From Mesorhizobium_K sp040049215 (GTDB lineage: Bacteria; Pseudomonadota; Alphaproteobacteria; Rhizobiales; Rhizobiaceae), in NCBI RefSeq assembly GCF_040049215.1, contig NZ_JBDZDN010000004.1:1-64000 (forward strand): DNA of 64,000 nucleotides, given 5' to 3'. The number at the start of each line of letters is the position of its first letter. The first letter of the stretch is position 1. Of this stretch, positions 34,003 through 42,521 are shown piece by piece. The notes under the pieces are model-generated. The model was not told the DNA's origin. It made no database searches and was given only the letters and a program-made list of their open reading frames with translations. Made by a program: the position numbers and the translations under genes.

Positions 34003-37000
34003 TTACGCCGAAGGATGCTCCGCTGGAGCGGCGGCTTCCATCTTGCGCCTCGGCTTGCCGAAGAGGTCTCCCATCTTCTCAAACAGGACGAACAGCGCAG
34101 GGATCAGCAGAATGCCGATCACCGTCGCCGCCAGCATGCCGCCCACAACCGTCGCGCCGATGGACACGCGGCTCGCCGCTCCGGCACCCGTGCTGAGCAC
34201 AAGTGGCACGGAGCCCAGGATGAAGGCGATGGCCGTCATGAGCACGGCGCGGAAACGCATGTGGCCGCCTTCGACGGCGGCCTCTTGCAGGCTCTTTCCG
34301 GCCTCGTAGCTCTCCTTTGCGAACTCCACGATCAGAATGGCGTTTTTCGCCGCGAGGCCGATCAGCAGCACAAGGCCGATCTGGGCGTAGATGTTCAGTC
34401 CGAGCTTCACCAACTGGATGCCGAGGATCGCGCCGAGCACCGCCACGATCACCGACGTCATCACCGCGAAGGGGATCGTCCAGCTCTCATATTGAGCGAC
34501 GAGGAAAAGATAACCGAAGACGATCGCCAGCGCGAAGACCACAATGGTCGAGCTGCTCGCCAGCGCCTCCTGGTAGGAGAGGCCCGACCATTCGAAGGCG
34601 TAGCCTTGCGGCAATGATGTCTGCGCCAGCTTCGTCAGGGCAGCCATGGCCTGACCGGACGATCCGCCGGCAGATGGCGTGCCATTGATCGTCGCGGCGG
34701 TGAACTGGTTGTAGCGGGCAAGCAGCGTCGGCTGCAAGTCGGTCCGGACGGTCGCAACCGCCCTCAGCGGCACCATGGCGCCTGTCGTGCTGCGCACATA
34801 GACCTTCAATATGTCGTCAGGCGTCCGGCGATATTGCTGATCCGCCTGCACGTTGACTTGGTAGACCTGGCCGAGGATCGTGAAGTTGTTGACGTAAGAC
34901 GAGCCGAGCTGCGTCTGCAGGGTGCTGAAGATCGTCGAGACCGACACGTTGAGACGCTGGGCGCTCACGCGGTCGATGTCGAGAAAGAGGCCGGGCACTT
35001 CGGCGGAGAAGGTCGAATATGCCGTGCCGATCGCCGGATCGGAATTCGCCGCCACGATGAAGGAGCGCATCACTTGCGCGAGTTCGACCGGTGACTGGCC
35101 ACCAAGAGCCTCCAGCCTGAAGTCGAAGCCCTCGGCATTGCCGACGCCGGGGATCGCCGGCGGCGGGAAGACGATGATGTTGGCGGCGCCGAGCGCCGCG
35201 AAGTCCTGATTCAGTTTGGCATAGATACCCCGCAGACCTGTTTGCGGCGTGGTGCGCTCGTCCCAGGGCTTCATGACGATCAGGCCAAGGCCGCTGTTGG
35301 GCTGCACGGCGCCGGTAAGCAGGCTGTAGCCGGACACGGTGACGACGTTGGCCACGCCGTCGGTCCCGCGCGCGATCTCCTCGACCTTGGAGAGCACTTG
35401 CTGCGTCCTCGGCAGGGCGGCTGCGTCCGGCAGTTGCACGTTGACGAAGAGAACGCCCTGGTCCTCGGTCGGGATGAAGGCCGTCGGCGTGCGCGTGAAC
35501 TGCCAATAGGCGACGCCGGCAAATGCCAGCACGATCAGACCGGCGACGAAAGAGCGGCGAGCGAGGAACCTGTTGACGCTCGAATAGCCGTTACGCGTCT
35601 TGTCGAGACCCCGGTTGAAATAGCGGAACGGACCCCTGCCCTCGCGCGGCGGCCTGAGAAGCACCGCGCAAAGCGCGGGGCTCAGCGTCAGCGCGTTGAG
35701 CGCGGAGATCGCGACCGAAGCGGTAATGGTGATGGCGAACTGCCGGTAAAGCTGGCCGGTGATGCCGGGCAAGAACGCCACGGGCACGAACACCGCGAAC
35801 AGGACCAGCGTGGTCGAGACGATCGGGCCCGTCACCTGCGCCATCGCTTTGTGCGCGGCTTCGGCCGGATGGATGCCGGGCTCTTCCTCCATGACGCGCT
35901 GGACGTTCTCGACCACGACAATCGCGTCGTCCACCACGAGACCGATCGCCAGGATCAGCGCGAACAGCGTCACCGTGTTGGCCGAGAAGCCGAAGGCAAG
36001 CAGCACCGCGAAAACGCCGATCAGCGACACCGGGATCGTCAGCGCCGGAATGAGCGTCGCGCGCCAGTCCTGCAGGAAGATGAACACCACCACGAGCACG
36101 ATTATGCCGGTCAGAATAAGCGTGTAGACGATCTCGTGCACCGTGGCGCGCACGAAGTCCGTCGAGTCGTAGATCACCTCATAGGAGACGTCGTCGGGAA
36201 AGCGGTCCTTCAGGATTTCGAGCTGCGCCTTCACCGCTCCCGCCACGCCAAGCGCATTCGACCCTGGCGACTGGTATATTGCCATCGTCGCCGCCGGCTT
36301 GCCGTTGAGCTGGGCCTCGGAAGAATAGGTCTGCGCACCAAGTTCAACGCGTCCGATGTCGCGGACGCGCACGATGCCGCCGGTCGAGCCGGTGCGCAGG
36401 ATGATGTCGGCGAACTGGTCGACACTGTCGAGCCGCCCCAACGCAGTGATCGAATACTGCAGCACCTGGTCGTTCGGGATGGGCGGTGCGCCGATCAGGC
36501 CGGCGCCCGCCTGCACGTTCTGCTGCTGGACTGCGTTGGTAACGTCGTCGGCGGTGATGCCGAGCGCCGCCATGCGCTGTGGATCGAGCCAGATTCGCAT
36601 CGAATAGCTTAGACCGCCCATAAGCGTGGCCGAGCCGACGCCGGACACGCGCGAGATCGGATTCACCACGTTGATCTGAGCGTAGTTCGACAGAAACAGC
36701 CCATCATGCGTCCCCTTCGGCGAGAAGATGTTCGCAATCATCAGGAAGTTAGGCTGCTGCGCGCGCACATTGACGCCGAGCCGTGTCACCGCGTCCGGCA
36801 GCTGTGGGGTGGCGAGCGCCACGCGGTTCTGCACGTTGACCTGCGCGATGTCGGGGTCGGTACCCACCGCAAACGTCACCGTCAGCGTATAGAGGCCACT
36901 CGAACTGGTGGTCGAGGACATGTAGATCATGCCTTCGACGCCGTTCACCTGCTGCTCGATGGGTGCTGCGACCGTATCGGCCAGCGTCTGGGCGTCAGCG

Positions 37001-37155
37001 CCCGGATAGCTTGCGCTGACCTGGACGGTTGGCGGGGTGATGTCGGGGTATTGCGCGACCGGAATGTTGAGCAGCGCGATCGTGCCGGCAAGCGTGATGA
37101 TGATGGCGATCACCATCGCCAGTCGAGGACGGTGGATGAAGATATCGGCGAACAT
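34003..37155 (-). CDS. RND multidrug efflux permease, HAE1 (AcrB/MexB) type
   Basis: A 1050-residue inner-membrane proton antiporter. It begins MFADIFIHRPRLAMVIAI and has 12 membrane helices in two repeats. The proton-relay aspartates lie in LVVDDAIVVVENV, and two large periplasmic porter domains (PGADAQTLADTVAAPIEQQV and related) are present. It follows the adaptor gene by 3 bp. No outer-membrane factor or TetR-type repressor is encoded next to it, so it probably uses a TolC-like partner encoded elsewhere. Confidence 0.96.
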   Translation of the reverse strand: MFADIFIHRPRLAMVIAIIITLAGTIALLNIPVAQYPDITPPTVQVSASYPGADAQTLADTVAAPIEQQVNGVEGMIYMSSTTSSSGLYTLTVTFAVGTDPDIAQVNVQNRVALATPQLPDAVTRLGVNVRAQQPNFLMIANIFSPKGTHDGLFLSNYAQINVVNPISRVSGVGSATLMGGLSYSMRIWLDPQRMAALGITADDVTNAVQQQNVQAGAGLIGAPPIPNDQVLQYSITALGRLDSVDQFADIILRTGSTGGIVRVRDIGRVELGAQTYSSEAQLNGKPAATMAIYQSPGSNALGVAGAVKAQLEILKDRFPDDVSYEVIYDSTDFVRATVHEIVYTLILTGIIVLVVVFIFLQDWRATLIPALTIPVSLIGVFAVLLAFGFSANTVTLFALILAIGLVVDDAIVVVENVQRVMEEEPGIHPAEAAHKAMAQVTGPIVSTTLVLFAVFVPVAFLPGITGQLYRQFAITITASVAISALNALTLSPALCAVLLRPPREGRGPFRYFNRGLDKTRNGYSSVNRFLARRSFVAGLIVLAFAGVAYWQFTRTPTAFIPTEDQGVLFVNVQLPDAAALPRTQQVLSKVEEIARGTDGVANVVTVSGYSLLTGAVQPNSGLGLIVMKPWDERTTPQTGLRGIYAKLNQDFAALGAANIIVFPPPAIPGVGNAEGFDFRLEALGGQSPVELAQVMRSFIVAANSDPAIGTAYSTFSAEVPGLFLDIDRVSAQRLNVSVSTIFSTLQTQLGSSYVNNFTILGQVYQVNVQADQQYRRTPDDILKVYVRSTTGAMVPLRAVATVRTDLQPTLLARYNQFTAATINGTPSAGGSSGQAMAALTKLAQTSLPQGYAFEWSGLSYQEALASSSTIVVFALAIVFGYLFLVAQYESWTIPFAVMTSVIVAVLGAILGIQLVKLGLNIYAQIGLVLLIGLAAKNAILIVEFAKESYEAGKSLQEAAVEGGHMRFRAVLMTAIAFILGSVPLVLSTGAGAASRVSIGATVVGGMLAATVIGILLIPALFVLFEKMGDLFGKPRRKMEAAAPAEHPSA

Positions 37156-37158
37156 CGC

Positions 37159-38319
37159 TCAGTTCACCGCAGCCTGCGGCGTCACGACGATCCCCGGTCG
37201 GACTTTCTGGATGCCCGACACGATGACGATCTCGCCGTTCGCCAGGCCTGCCGTGATCGCCCAATCGGTGCCGACGCGCTGGCCGAGCGTCACGCGACGT
37301 ATCTGCGCGCGGTTTTGGTCGTCGAGGCCAAACACATAGGCTCCTTCCTGATCCTGCAGGATGGCGGACGCCGGCACCACCGGAAGCTCGACGCTCTCGC
37401 CGGCCTGAACACTCACCTCGACGAACTGACCGGGCACGAGCTTCAGTTGCGGGTTGGCGAACTCGGCGTAGACGGCGATGGTTCCGGTCGATGGATCGAT
37501 TGCATTGTCGAGGAAGGCGATCTTGCCAGGCTGGTCGTACTCGGTCCCGTCGGGGAGCTCCAGCTTCGGCTGATATGCGGCGGCATCAGCAGCCAGGCTG
37601 GAATTGTCAGGCTTCAGCACCTTGACCACGTCGAGATACTCACGGTCCGAGATCGAGAACACGACGCGGATCGGGTCGGTCTGCACCACGGTGGCAAGCG
37701 GCCCGCTCTGCGGCGAGACGAGATTGCCTTCCGTAATGTTTGCCTTGCCGATGCGGCCTGCGATCGGTGATTTGACATCGGTGTAGGACAGGTTGAGCTG
37801 CGCGGTCTTCAGTTGCGACTGCGCGAGCGAGATCTGGGCCTTGGCCTGGTCGACCTGCGCTTGCGCGCCGTCTCGTGTCGCCTGCGCCTGGTCGACCACC
37901 GATTGCGACACGGCGTTGGTCTTGAGGAGTTCCTGCTGCCGAACCAATGTCAGGTCCTGCAGCTTCAGATTGGCTTCGGCGCTTGCCTCGGCCGCAATCG
38001 CCGACTCTAGCTGCGCCTGCGCGCCATCGACAGCAGCCTGATAGGTATCCTTTTCGATCACGAAGGCAACGCTGTCCGCCTGCACGAAGCTGCCCTCGGT
38101 GAAATTCACTTCATCCAGAAAACCTTCGACACGGGCGGCGAGCGCCACCTGCTGGGCTGCGACGACGGAGCCGACGAATTCGGCGTGCGTGGTGACCGAG
38201 GCGAGCTTGACAGCCGCTGTTTCGACGATCGGCGCCGCGGGCGTCTGGGCGGTTGCGCCCTGGGCGGCGAGCTGAAACAGGCCTGCGACAAAGAAGCTGC
38301 GACGTCCGACTGACCACAC
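37159..38319 (-). CDS. RND efflux periplasmic adaptor (membrane fusion protein)
   Basis: About 386 residues. It has a hydrophobic export signal (RRSFFVAGLFQLAAQGATAQ), a lipoyl half-motif (VEGFLDEVNFTEGSFVQ), a long coiled-coil hairpin (about 90-180, rich in Ala/Gln), the second lipoyl half and a beta-barrel domain (PIAGRIGKANITEGNLV). It lacks a lipobox cysteine. The GTG at 38319 is preferred because it gives a proper signal peptide and has GGGGAG about 10 bp upstream; an ATG at 38424 would add 35 atypical residues. It bridges the RND pump to an outer-membrane channel. Confidence 0.93.
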   Translation of the reverse strand: MWSVGRRSFFVAGLFQLAAQGATAQTPAAPIVETAAVKLASVTTHAEFVGSVVAAQQVALAARVEGFLDEVNFTEGSFVQADSVAFVIEKDTYQAAVDGAQAQLESAIAAEASAEANLKLQDLTLVRQQELLKTNAVSQSVVDQAQATRDGAQAQVDQAKAQISLAQSQLKTAQLNLSYTDVKSPIAGRIGKANITEGNLVSPQSGPLATVVQTDPIRVVFSISDREYLDVVKVLKPDNSSLAADAAAYQPKLELPDGTEYDQPGKIAFLDNAIDPSTGTIAVYAEFANPQLKLVPGQFVEVSVQAGESVELPVVPASAILQDQEGAYVFGLDDQNRAQIRRVTLGQRVGTDWAITAGLANGEIVIVSGIQKVRPGIVVTPQAAVN

Positions 38320-38489
38320 GATTCCCGTCTCCCCACATGAACAGGTGCTATTCCGGTCGAAACCCTTCTTCTTTAGAGAATCTCCGGGCCGTCGGCCAGA
38401 CTCCCTGAACGTCTTTTGCAGCATCGCCGCAATGCATCCATAATCGCGGCATACGTCCCGCTTGGTCAGTAACGCTACGAGGGAACTTC

Positions 38490-39200
38490 ATGAACAGACG
38501 AATGATCGCGCTCGGGCTCGCGGCGGCGATTGCCCTGCCCGTGGCCGCGTCCGCTGCCGAAACGCCGGTCCAGCCACGCATCGTTGTGACGGGCGAGGGC
38601 GAAGCAGCCATAGCGCCCGACATGGCGCTTCTTTCCCTCAGCGTGATGCGCGAGGCTAAGACCGCGCGCGAGGCGCTCGACGCCAACAACGCCGCGATGG
38701 CGGAAGTGATCGAGGCGATCAAGCTGTTCGGCATCGCCGACCGCGATTTGCAGACCGCGGGTCTTCAAATCATGCCACGCTACAACTACACCAACAAGCC
38801 GGACGGCACGCAGGAGGCGGAACTTATTGCCTACCAGGTGACGAACACCCTGTCGGTGCGCGTGCGAGATCTCGTCAAGACCGGCGAGATCCTCGACAAG
38901 GCCGTGGCGCTTGGCGTCAACCAGGGCGGCAACATCGTCTTCGCCAACGACGATCCGTCGGCCACCATAACAGAGGCGCGCAAAGACGCCGTCGCCGAGG
39001 CGACCGCCAAGGCGAAGACGCTGGCCGAAGCCGCGGGCGTGACGCTCGGGCGCGTCCTGGAGATATCGGACCAGTCTTTCGGCGCGCAGCCGATGCCGAT
39101 CGAGGCCAAGGCATTTGACAGGGCGCTGGCTGCCGTACCGATACAGGCCGGAGAAAATTCCTACCGCGTCCAGGTCAACATGACCTTCGAGCTGAAATAG
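38490..39200 (+). CDS. SIMPL domain (DUF541) periplasmic protein
   Basis: A 236-residue protein with a signal peptide (1-23, ending AASAA). A SIMPL/DUF541 domain follows, recognised by RIVVTGEGEAAIAPDMALLS at its start and YRVQVNMTFEL at its end. Family members such as E. coli YggE are periplasmic and are linked to oxidative-stress tolerance, but the mechanism is unclear. It is monocistronic, with GAGGGA before the ATG and a strong terminator after. Confidence 0.93.
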   Translation: MNRRMIALGLAAAIALPVAASAAETPVQPRIVVTGEGEAAIAPDMALLSLSVMREAKTAREALDANNAAMAEVIEAIKLFGIADRDLQTAGLQIMPRYNYTNKPDGTQEAELIAYQVTNTLSVRVRDLVKTGEILDKAVALGVNQGGNIVFANDDPSATITEARKDAVAEATAKAKTLAEAAGVTLGRVLEISDQSFGAQPMPIEAKAFDRALAAVPIQAGENSYRVQVNMTFELK

Positions 39201-39221
39201 CCGGAACTCATCGGCGGAAAC

Positions 39222-39256
39222 AAAAGCCCCGGAGGCCGAGCCCCCGGGGCTTTTTT
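39222..39256. terminator. Bidirectional intrinsic terminator
   Basis: AAAAGCCCCGG and CCGGGGCTTTT form a perfect 11-bp stem with an 11-nt loop, followed by a run of six T. The A run on the other side gives the same structure on the minus strand. It lies between the convergent SIMPL gene and the small secreted-protein gene and can stop transcription from both. Confidence 0.9.
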
Positions 39257-39304
39257 CGAACCGGCCTGTCAGCGACGGCGGCTCTTGCTACTGTTGGCGC
39301 TGAT

Positions 39305-39676
39305 CTACCAGCGCACGATCGGGCAATTCGGCGCGCGGGCGAAGGTGATGCGAACGCGCTCGCCATGTTTGCGCCCGGCAACCTCAATGGTGCGGCGGTT
39401 GACGTCAATCACACGCGCGCGGCGCACTCCGTAACGTTCCGCTTTGTTCAGCGCGCGCTCCGGCGAGCAACCACGGAAGTAGCGGCGGTCGCGACGATAT
39501 TCGCGATAGTCGTGGCGATCATAGTCGCCGATCTGAACGCCGATGCCGACGCCGCTGTGATGGCCGGTTCCATAGTTGAGGTAGACGCCTTCGGCCTGGG
39601 CTGCGGCCGGCATCGCCGTTATGGTGCCGAGTCCGATCAAGGCGGAAAGGGCGGCGGTCTTGAGCTTGTTGATCAT
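39305..39676 (-). CDS. Small secreted protein, Arg/Tyr-rich, function unknown
   Basis: A 123-residue protein with a clear signal peptide (1-28, ALIGLGTITAMPAAAQA). A Gly/His segment, a highly charged DRHDYREYRRDRRYFRGCSP stretch and a C-terminal PepSY-like segment (VIDVNRRTIEVAGRKHGERV) follow. AGGAG lies before the ATG. Similar short periplasmic proteins are common in rhizobia but have no known role. Two cysteines may form a disulfide. Confidence 0.82.
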   Translation of the reverse strand: MINKLKTAALSALIGLGTITAMPAAAQAEGVYLNYGTGHHSGVGIGVQIGDYDRHDYREYRRDRRYFRGCSPERALNKAERYGVRRARVIDVNRRTIEVAGRKHGERVRITFARAPNCPIVRW

Positions 39677-39810
39677 TGTTCTTCTCCTTGTCTTCTCGCC
39701 TAAGCGATGACGGGAGATTGCACGAGCTAGGCTGAACGGCGCGGGAACCGGCCGTTCATTAACGGTTCATGTGTCGGGAACCTGATTTTGAACGGAAATT
39801 TCAGGCGGGC

Positions 39811-40266
39811 CTACGGCTCGCCTTCCAACATATGATCGAAATAATCCTCGGCATCCTGCATCTCCGTCTCCGAGGCGGTGACGCGGCCGCGGACCGAAGC
39901 GCCGGCCTTGTGCACGCTGTTCTTGTCGCCCGAAATCAGCGGATGCCAGAAATAGAGATCGCGACCTTCCGCAACCAAGCGGTAGGCGCATGTGCTCGGC
40001 AGCCATTTGATCGTACGCACGTTCTCCGGCGTCAGACGGACGCAGTCCGAAACCTGCGCCTGCCGGTTCTCGTAGTCTTTGCAGCGGCACGTCTTCGCGT
40101 TGAACAACTGGCAGCCGACACTGGTGAAATAGATCTCGCCGGTGTCCTCGTCCTCAAGCTTGGACAAGCAGCATTTCCCGCAGCCATCGCAGAGCGATTC
40201 CCACTCGCCGGCGCTCATCTCTTCGAGCGTCTTCTCTTTCCAGAACTGCCGAGTCATGGGGCGCAT
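39811..40266 (-). CDS. YcgN/UPF0260 family cysteine-cluster protein
   Basis: A 151-residue cytoplasmic protein. It has the family opening FWKEKTLEEMSAGEWESLCD, a Cys cluster CDGCGKCC, further cysteines in VGCQLFNAKTCRC, and the WLPSTCAYRLVAEG segment. The cluster is thought to bind metal or an Fe-S centre. The ATG at 40266 has AAGG 6 bp upstream; ATG 40257 is an alternative. The gene is conserved in Proteobacteria; its biochemical role is not established. Confidence 0.93.
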   Translation of the reverse strand: MRPMTRQFWKEKTLEEMSAGEWESLCDGCGKCCLSKLEDEDTGEIYFTSVGCQLFNAKTCRCKDYENRQAQVSDCVRLTPENVRTIKWLPSTCAYRLVAEGRDLYFWHPLISGDKNSVHKAGASVRGRVTASETEMQDAEDYFDHMLEGEP

Positions 40267-40446
40267 GTGATGCCTTGTAGGCCGAAGGTCAAGCAATGAG
40301 CCGCCTTATCGCGAACACGATATTGCCACGAAGCCGTCCGGCTGTCGCCCGATCCGGATGCGAAGGCCCCTCCCGGCGGAACCAAAACCGGTATCGGAGG
40401 TTTCGGCTGGGATAGGGACATCCAGAGATTTTCAGGAGATACTACG

Positions 40447-42243
40447 ATGAAACGCCAACCACGGATTCTGGCAGGCACCGCTTTGGGCCTGCTTATGGCA
40501 TCCGCGCCGTTGGGCGCGTACCCGCTGCAGAGCGGCGAGGCACTCGACTTTTCGCAACGTGTCAAGAATGCGCCGCTGACTTTGGCTCAGGCCGAGTGCG
40601 CGGAAGGGGAAAGCGCCGAGGCCTGCGCCCAGCGCCTGCAATCGGAACAACCGGCGCCTCAGGCCGAAGAGCCTCGTCCCGCACCGGAACCGGAAGCCGC
40701 CCCCGAACCTGCACCCGAGCCCGAGGCCGCTCCCGAGCCAGCACCGGAGCCGGAGGCTGCTCCTGAACCCGCACCCGAGCCCGAGGCTGCGCCGGCTCCC
40801 GCCGACGAAGCTCCGGCGCCCGAAAAACCGGCGTCGGAAGCAGAACCTTCGCCTCAGCCGGAAGCCGCACCCGCCCCTGCCGAGCAGCCCGTGGCACCGG
40901 CCCCCGAAAAACCAGCGGCTGAACAGCCAGCCCCGGAAGCGCCTGCCGCAGAGCCGGCACCGCGCGAGGCTCCCGCCGAACAGCCGGCCACTCAGCAACC
41001 GGCCCCCGAAGCTCCTGCGACTGAGCCTGTCCAGCCGGCACCGGAAGCTCCGGCCACTGGCGAGCAGCCTGCCCAGTCGGGCGAGGCTCCGGTCGACCCG
41101 AATGCGCCGGCGCTAGATCCCAACGCAGCGCCGATCCTTGACAGCCAGAAGGAAGCGCCACCTGCCGGCGCGGCGCAGCCCGGCGAACAGGCCGCCCGGC
41201 CGGCCCCCGCTCCGGTCGATCAGGGTCCGCCGCCAGAAAGCGACGCAGCTTCCCAAGTCGCGCCGATCGCCCCCGACCAGATCCAGTCGGTCACGACCGA
41301 GCAAGGTGAGCGGTTGGAAGTCGGAACGACGCGAGAGGAGCGCCAGCGCAATCGCCGCGAACGTCGCGAGCGTCGCGATGACGTTCAGGTCGTCGAGGAG
41401 TTCAACGACAACCGGGTGATCATCGAGATCAACAACCAGACTTACATCGAGAGCCCGGACTACGAACGGATGATCAGGGACCGCGACGAAGTCTATTACG
41501 AGGAGTTGCCCCGCGGACGCGTCCGGGAAGTCATTACCAGACCCAACGGCGTCCGTATCGTCACCATCAGGGATCGCTACGGCGACGTGATCCGCCGCTC
41601 GCGCATCGAGCCCGACAACCGCGAGGTCATCCTCGTCTATGTCGAGGACCGGTACTACGACGACGCGAGGGAATGGCGCGACCCCGGCCTCGATCTGCCA
41701 CCCATGCGCCTCAGCATTCCGCGCGAGGAATACATCCTCGAAGCTGAATTCGTTGAGGACGAAGACAGCTACTACGAGTTCCTCGAACAACCGCCGGTGG
41801 AAAGGGTCGAACGCACCTACTCGTTGAACGACGTAAAGCGGTCAGCCCGCATCCGCGACAAGGTGCGCCGCATCGATCTCGATACGCTGACCTTCGAGTT
41901 CGGCTCGGCGTCAATCCCGGAAAGCGAGGTTCCAAAGCTAGAGGGCGTCGCCGATGCGATGGCGAAGCTTCTGGCAAAGAACCCGGCCGAGACCTTCCTG
42001 CTTGAGGGTCACACCGATGCCGTCGGCTCCGATCTCGCCAATCTGGCGTTGTCGGACAAGCGCGCGGAAGCGGTCGCCGAAGCATTGACCAACGTATTCG
42101 GCATTCCCCCGGAAAACCTCGCCACCCAAGGCTATGGCGAGCAATATCTGAAGGTGAAGACCGAGGAGCGCGAGCGGGAAAACCGCCGTGTGGCCATCCG
42201 CCGCGTGACGGCGCTGGTGTCCCCGGTAGCGAGCGCCAACTGA
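40447..42243 (+). CDS. OmpA-family protein with long Pro/Ala/Glu repeat region
   Basis: A 598-residue envelope protein. A signal-like segment (1-25) is followed by a low-complexity Pro/Ala/Glu region (about 68-290), a charged Arg/Glu/Tyr region (about 295-445), and a C-terminal OmpA peptidoglycan-binding domain (about 470-590, with FGSASIPESEV, LEGHTDAVGSDLANLALSDK and RRVAIRR). It probably anchors to peptidoglycan, with the Pro-rich part spanning the periplasm. Similar long OmpA proteins are usual in Rhizobiales. Confidence 0.93.
   Translation: MKRQPRILAGTALGLLMASAPLGAYPLQSGEALDFSQRVKNAPLTLAQAECAEGESAEACAQRLQSEQPAPQAEEPRPAPEPEAAPEPAPEPEAAPEPAPEPEAAPEPAPEPEAAPAPADEAPAPEKPASEAEPSPQPEAAPAPAEQPVAPAPEKPAAEQPAPEAPAAEPAPREAPAEQPATQQPAPEAPATEPVQPAPEAPATGEQPAQSGEAPVDPNAPALDPNAAPILDSQKEAPPAGAAQPGEQAARPAPAPVDQGPPPESDAASQVAPIAPDQIQSVTTEQGERLEVGTTREERQRNRRERRERRDDVQVVEEFNDNRVIIEINNQTYIESPDYERMIRDRDEVYYEELPRGRVREVITRPNGVRIVTIRDRYGDVIRRSRIEPDNREVILVYVEDRYYDDAREWRDPGLDLPPMRLSIPREEYILEAEFVEDEDSYYEFLEQPPVERVERTYSLNDVKRSARIRDKVRRIDLDTLTFEFGSASIPESEVPKLEGVADAMAKLLAKNPAETFLLEGHTDAVGSDLANLALSDKRAEAVAEALTNVFGIPPENLATQGYGEQYLKVKTEERERENRRVAIRRVTALVSPVASAN
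40681..40800 (+). repeat. 30-bp coding tandem repeat (Pro-Glu-Ala decapeptide, about 4 copies)
   Basis: It encodes repeats of PEPEAAPEPA within the OmpA-family gene. Copies differ mostly at third codon positions, showing selection on the peptide. Length variation between strains is likely. Confidence 0.75.
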
Positions 42244-42253
42244 CGCCTTATCT

Positions 42254-42287
42254 CCCGCGATTCGATGGCAAACCATCGAATCGCGGG
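42254..42287. terminator. Perfect 15-bp hairpin after the OmpA gene
   Basis: CCCGCGATTCGATGG, loop CAAA, then CCATCGAATCGCGGG make a perfect 15-bp stem beginning 11 bp after the OmpA stop. No T run follows, so it may be a Rho-assisted terminator, an mRNA 3'-end stabiliser or a dispersed repeat. Its left arm and loop (18 bp, 42256-42273) recur at 46870-46887 at the other end of the TIR gene. Confidence 0.6.
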
Positions 42288-42521
42288 GGATCGACACCCG
42301 ATTCAGGTCAGGGCTTCCCTGTCCAGTCCCGTCTTCGCGCATCGCCGCAAGCGGGATTGAAGCCCGGCACGATCCCCCTACCCGGCAGGGTTTTATGTGG
42401 CTGACCATCATGCATATGGCATTCGTCGTATCGGCGCTGCTGCTCGCCTACATAGAAAGGCTGACGGGTTGGAGGGCAGAAGACCAGCAACGAGGCGGAC
42501 ACCTGACGGCAGGCCGCAGAT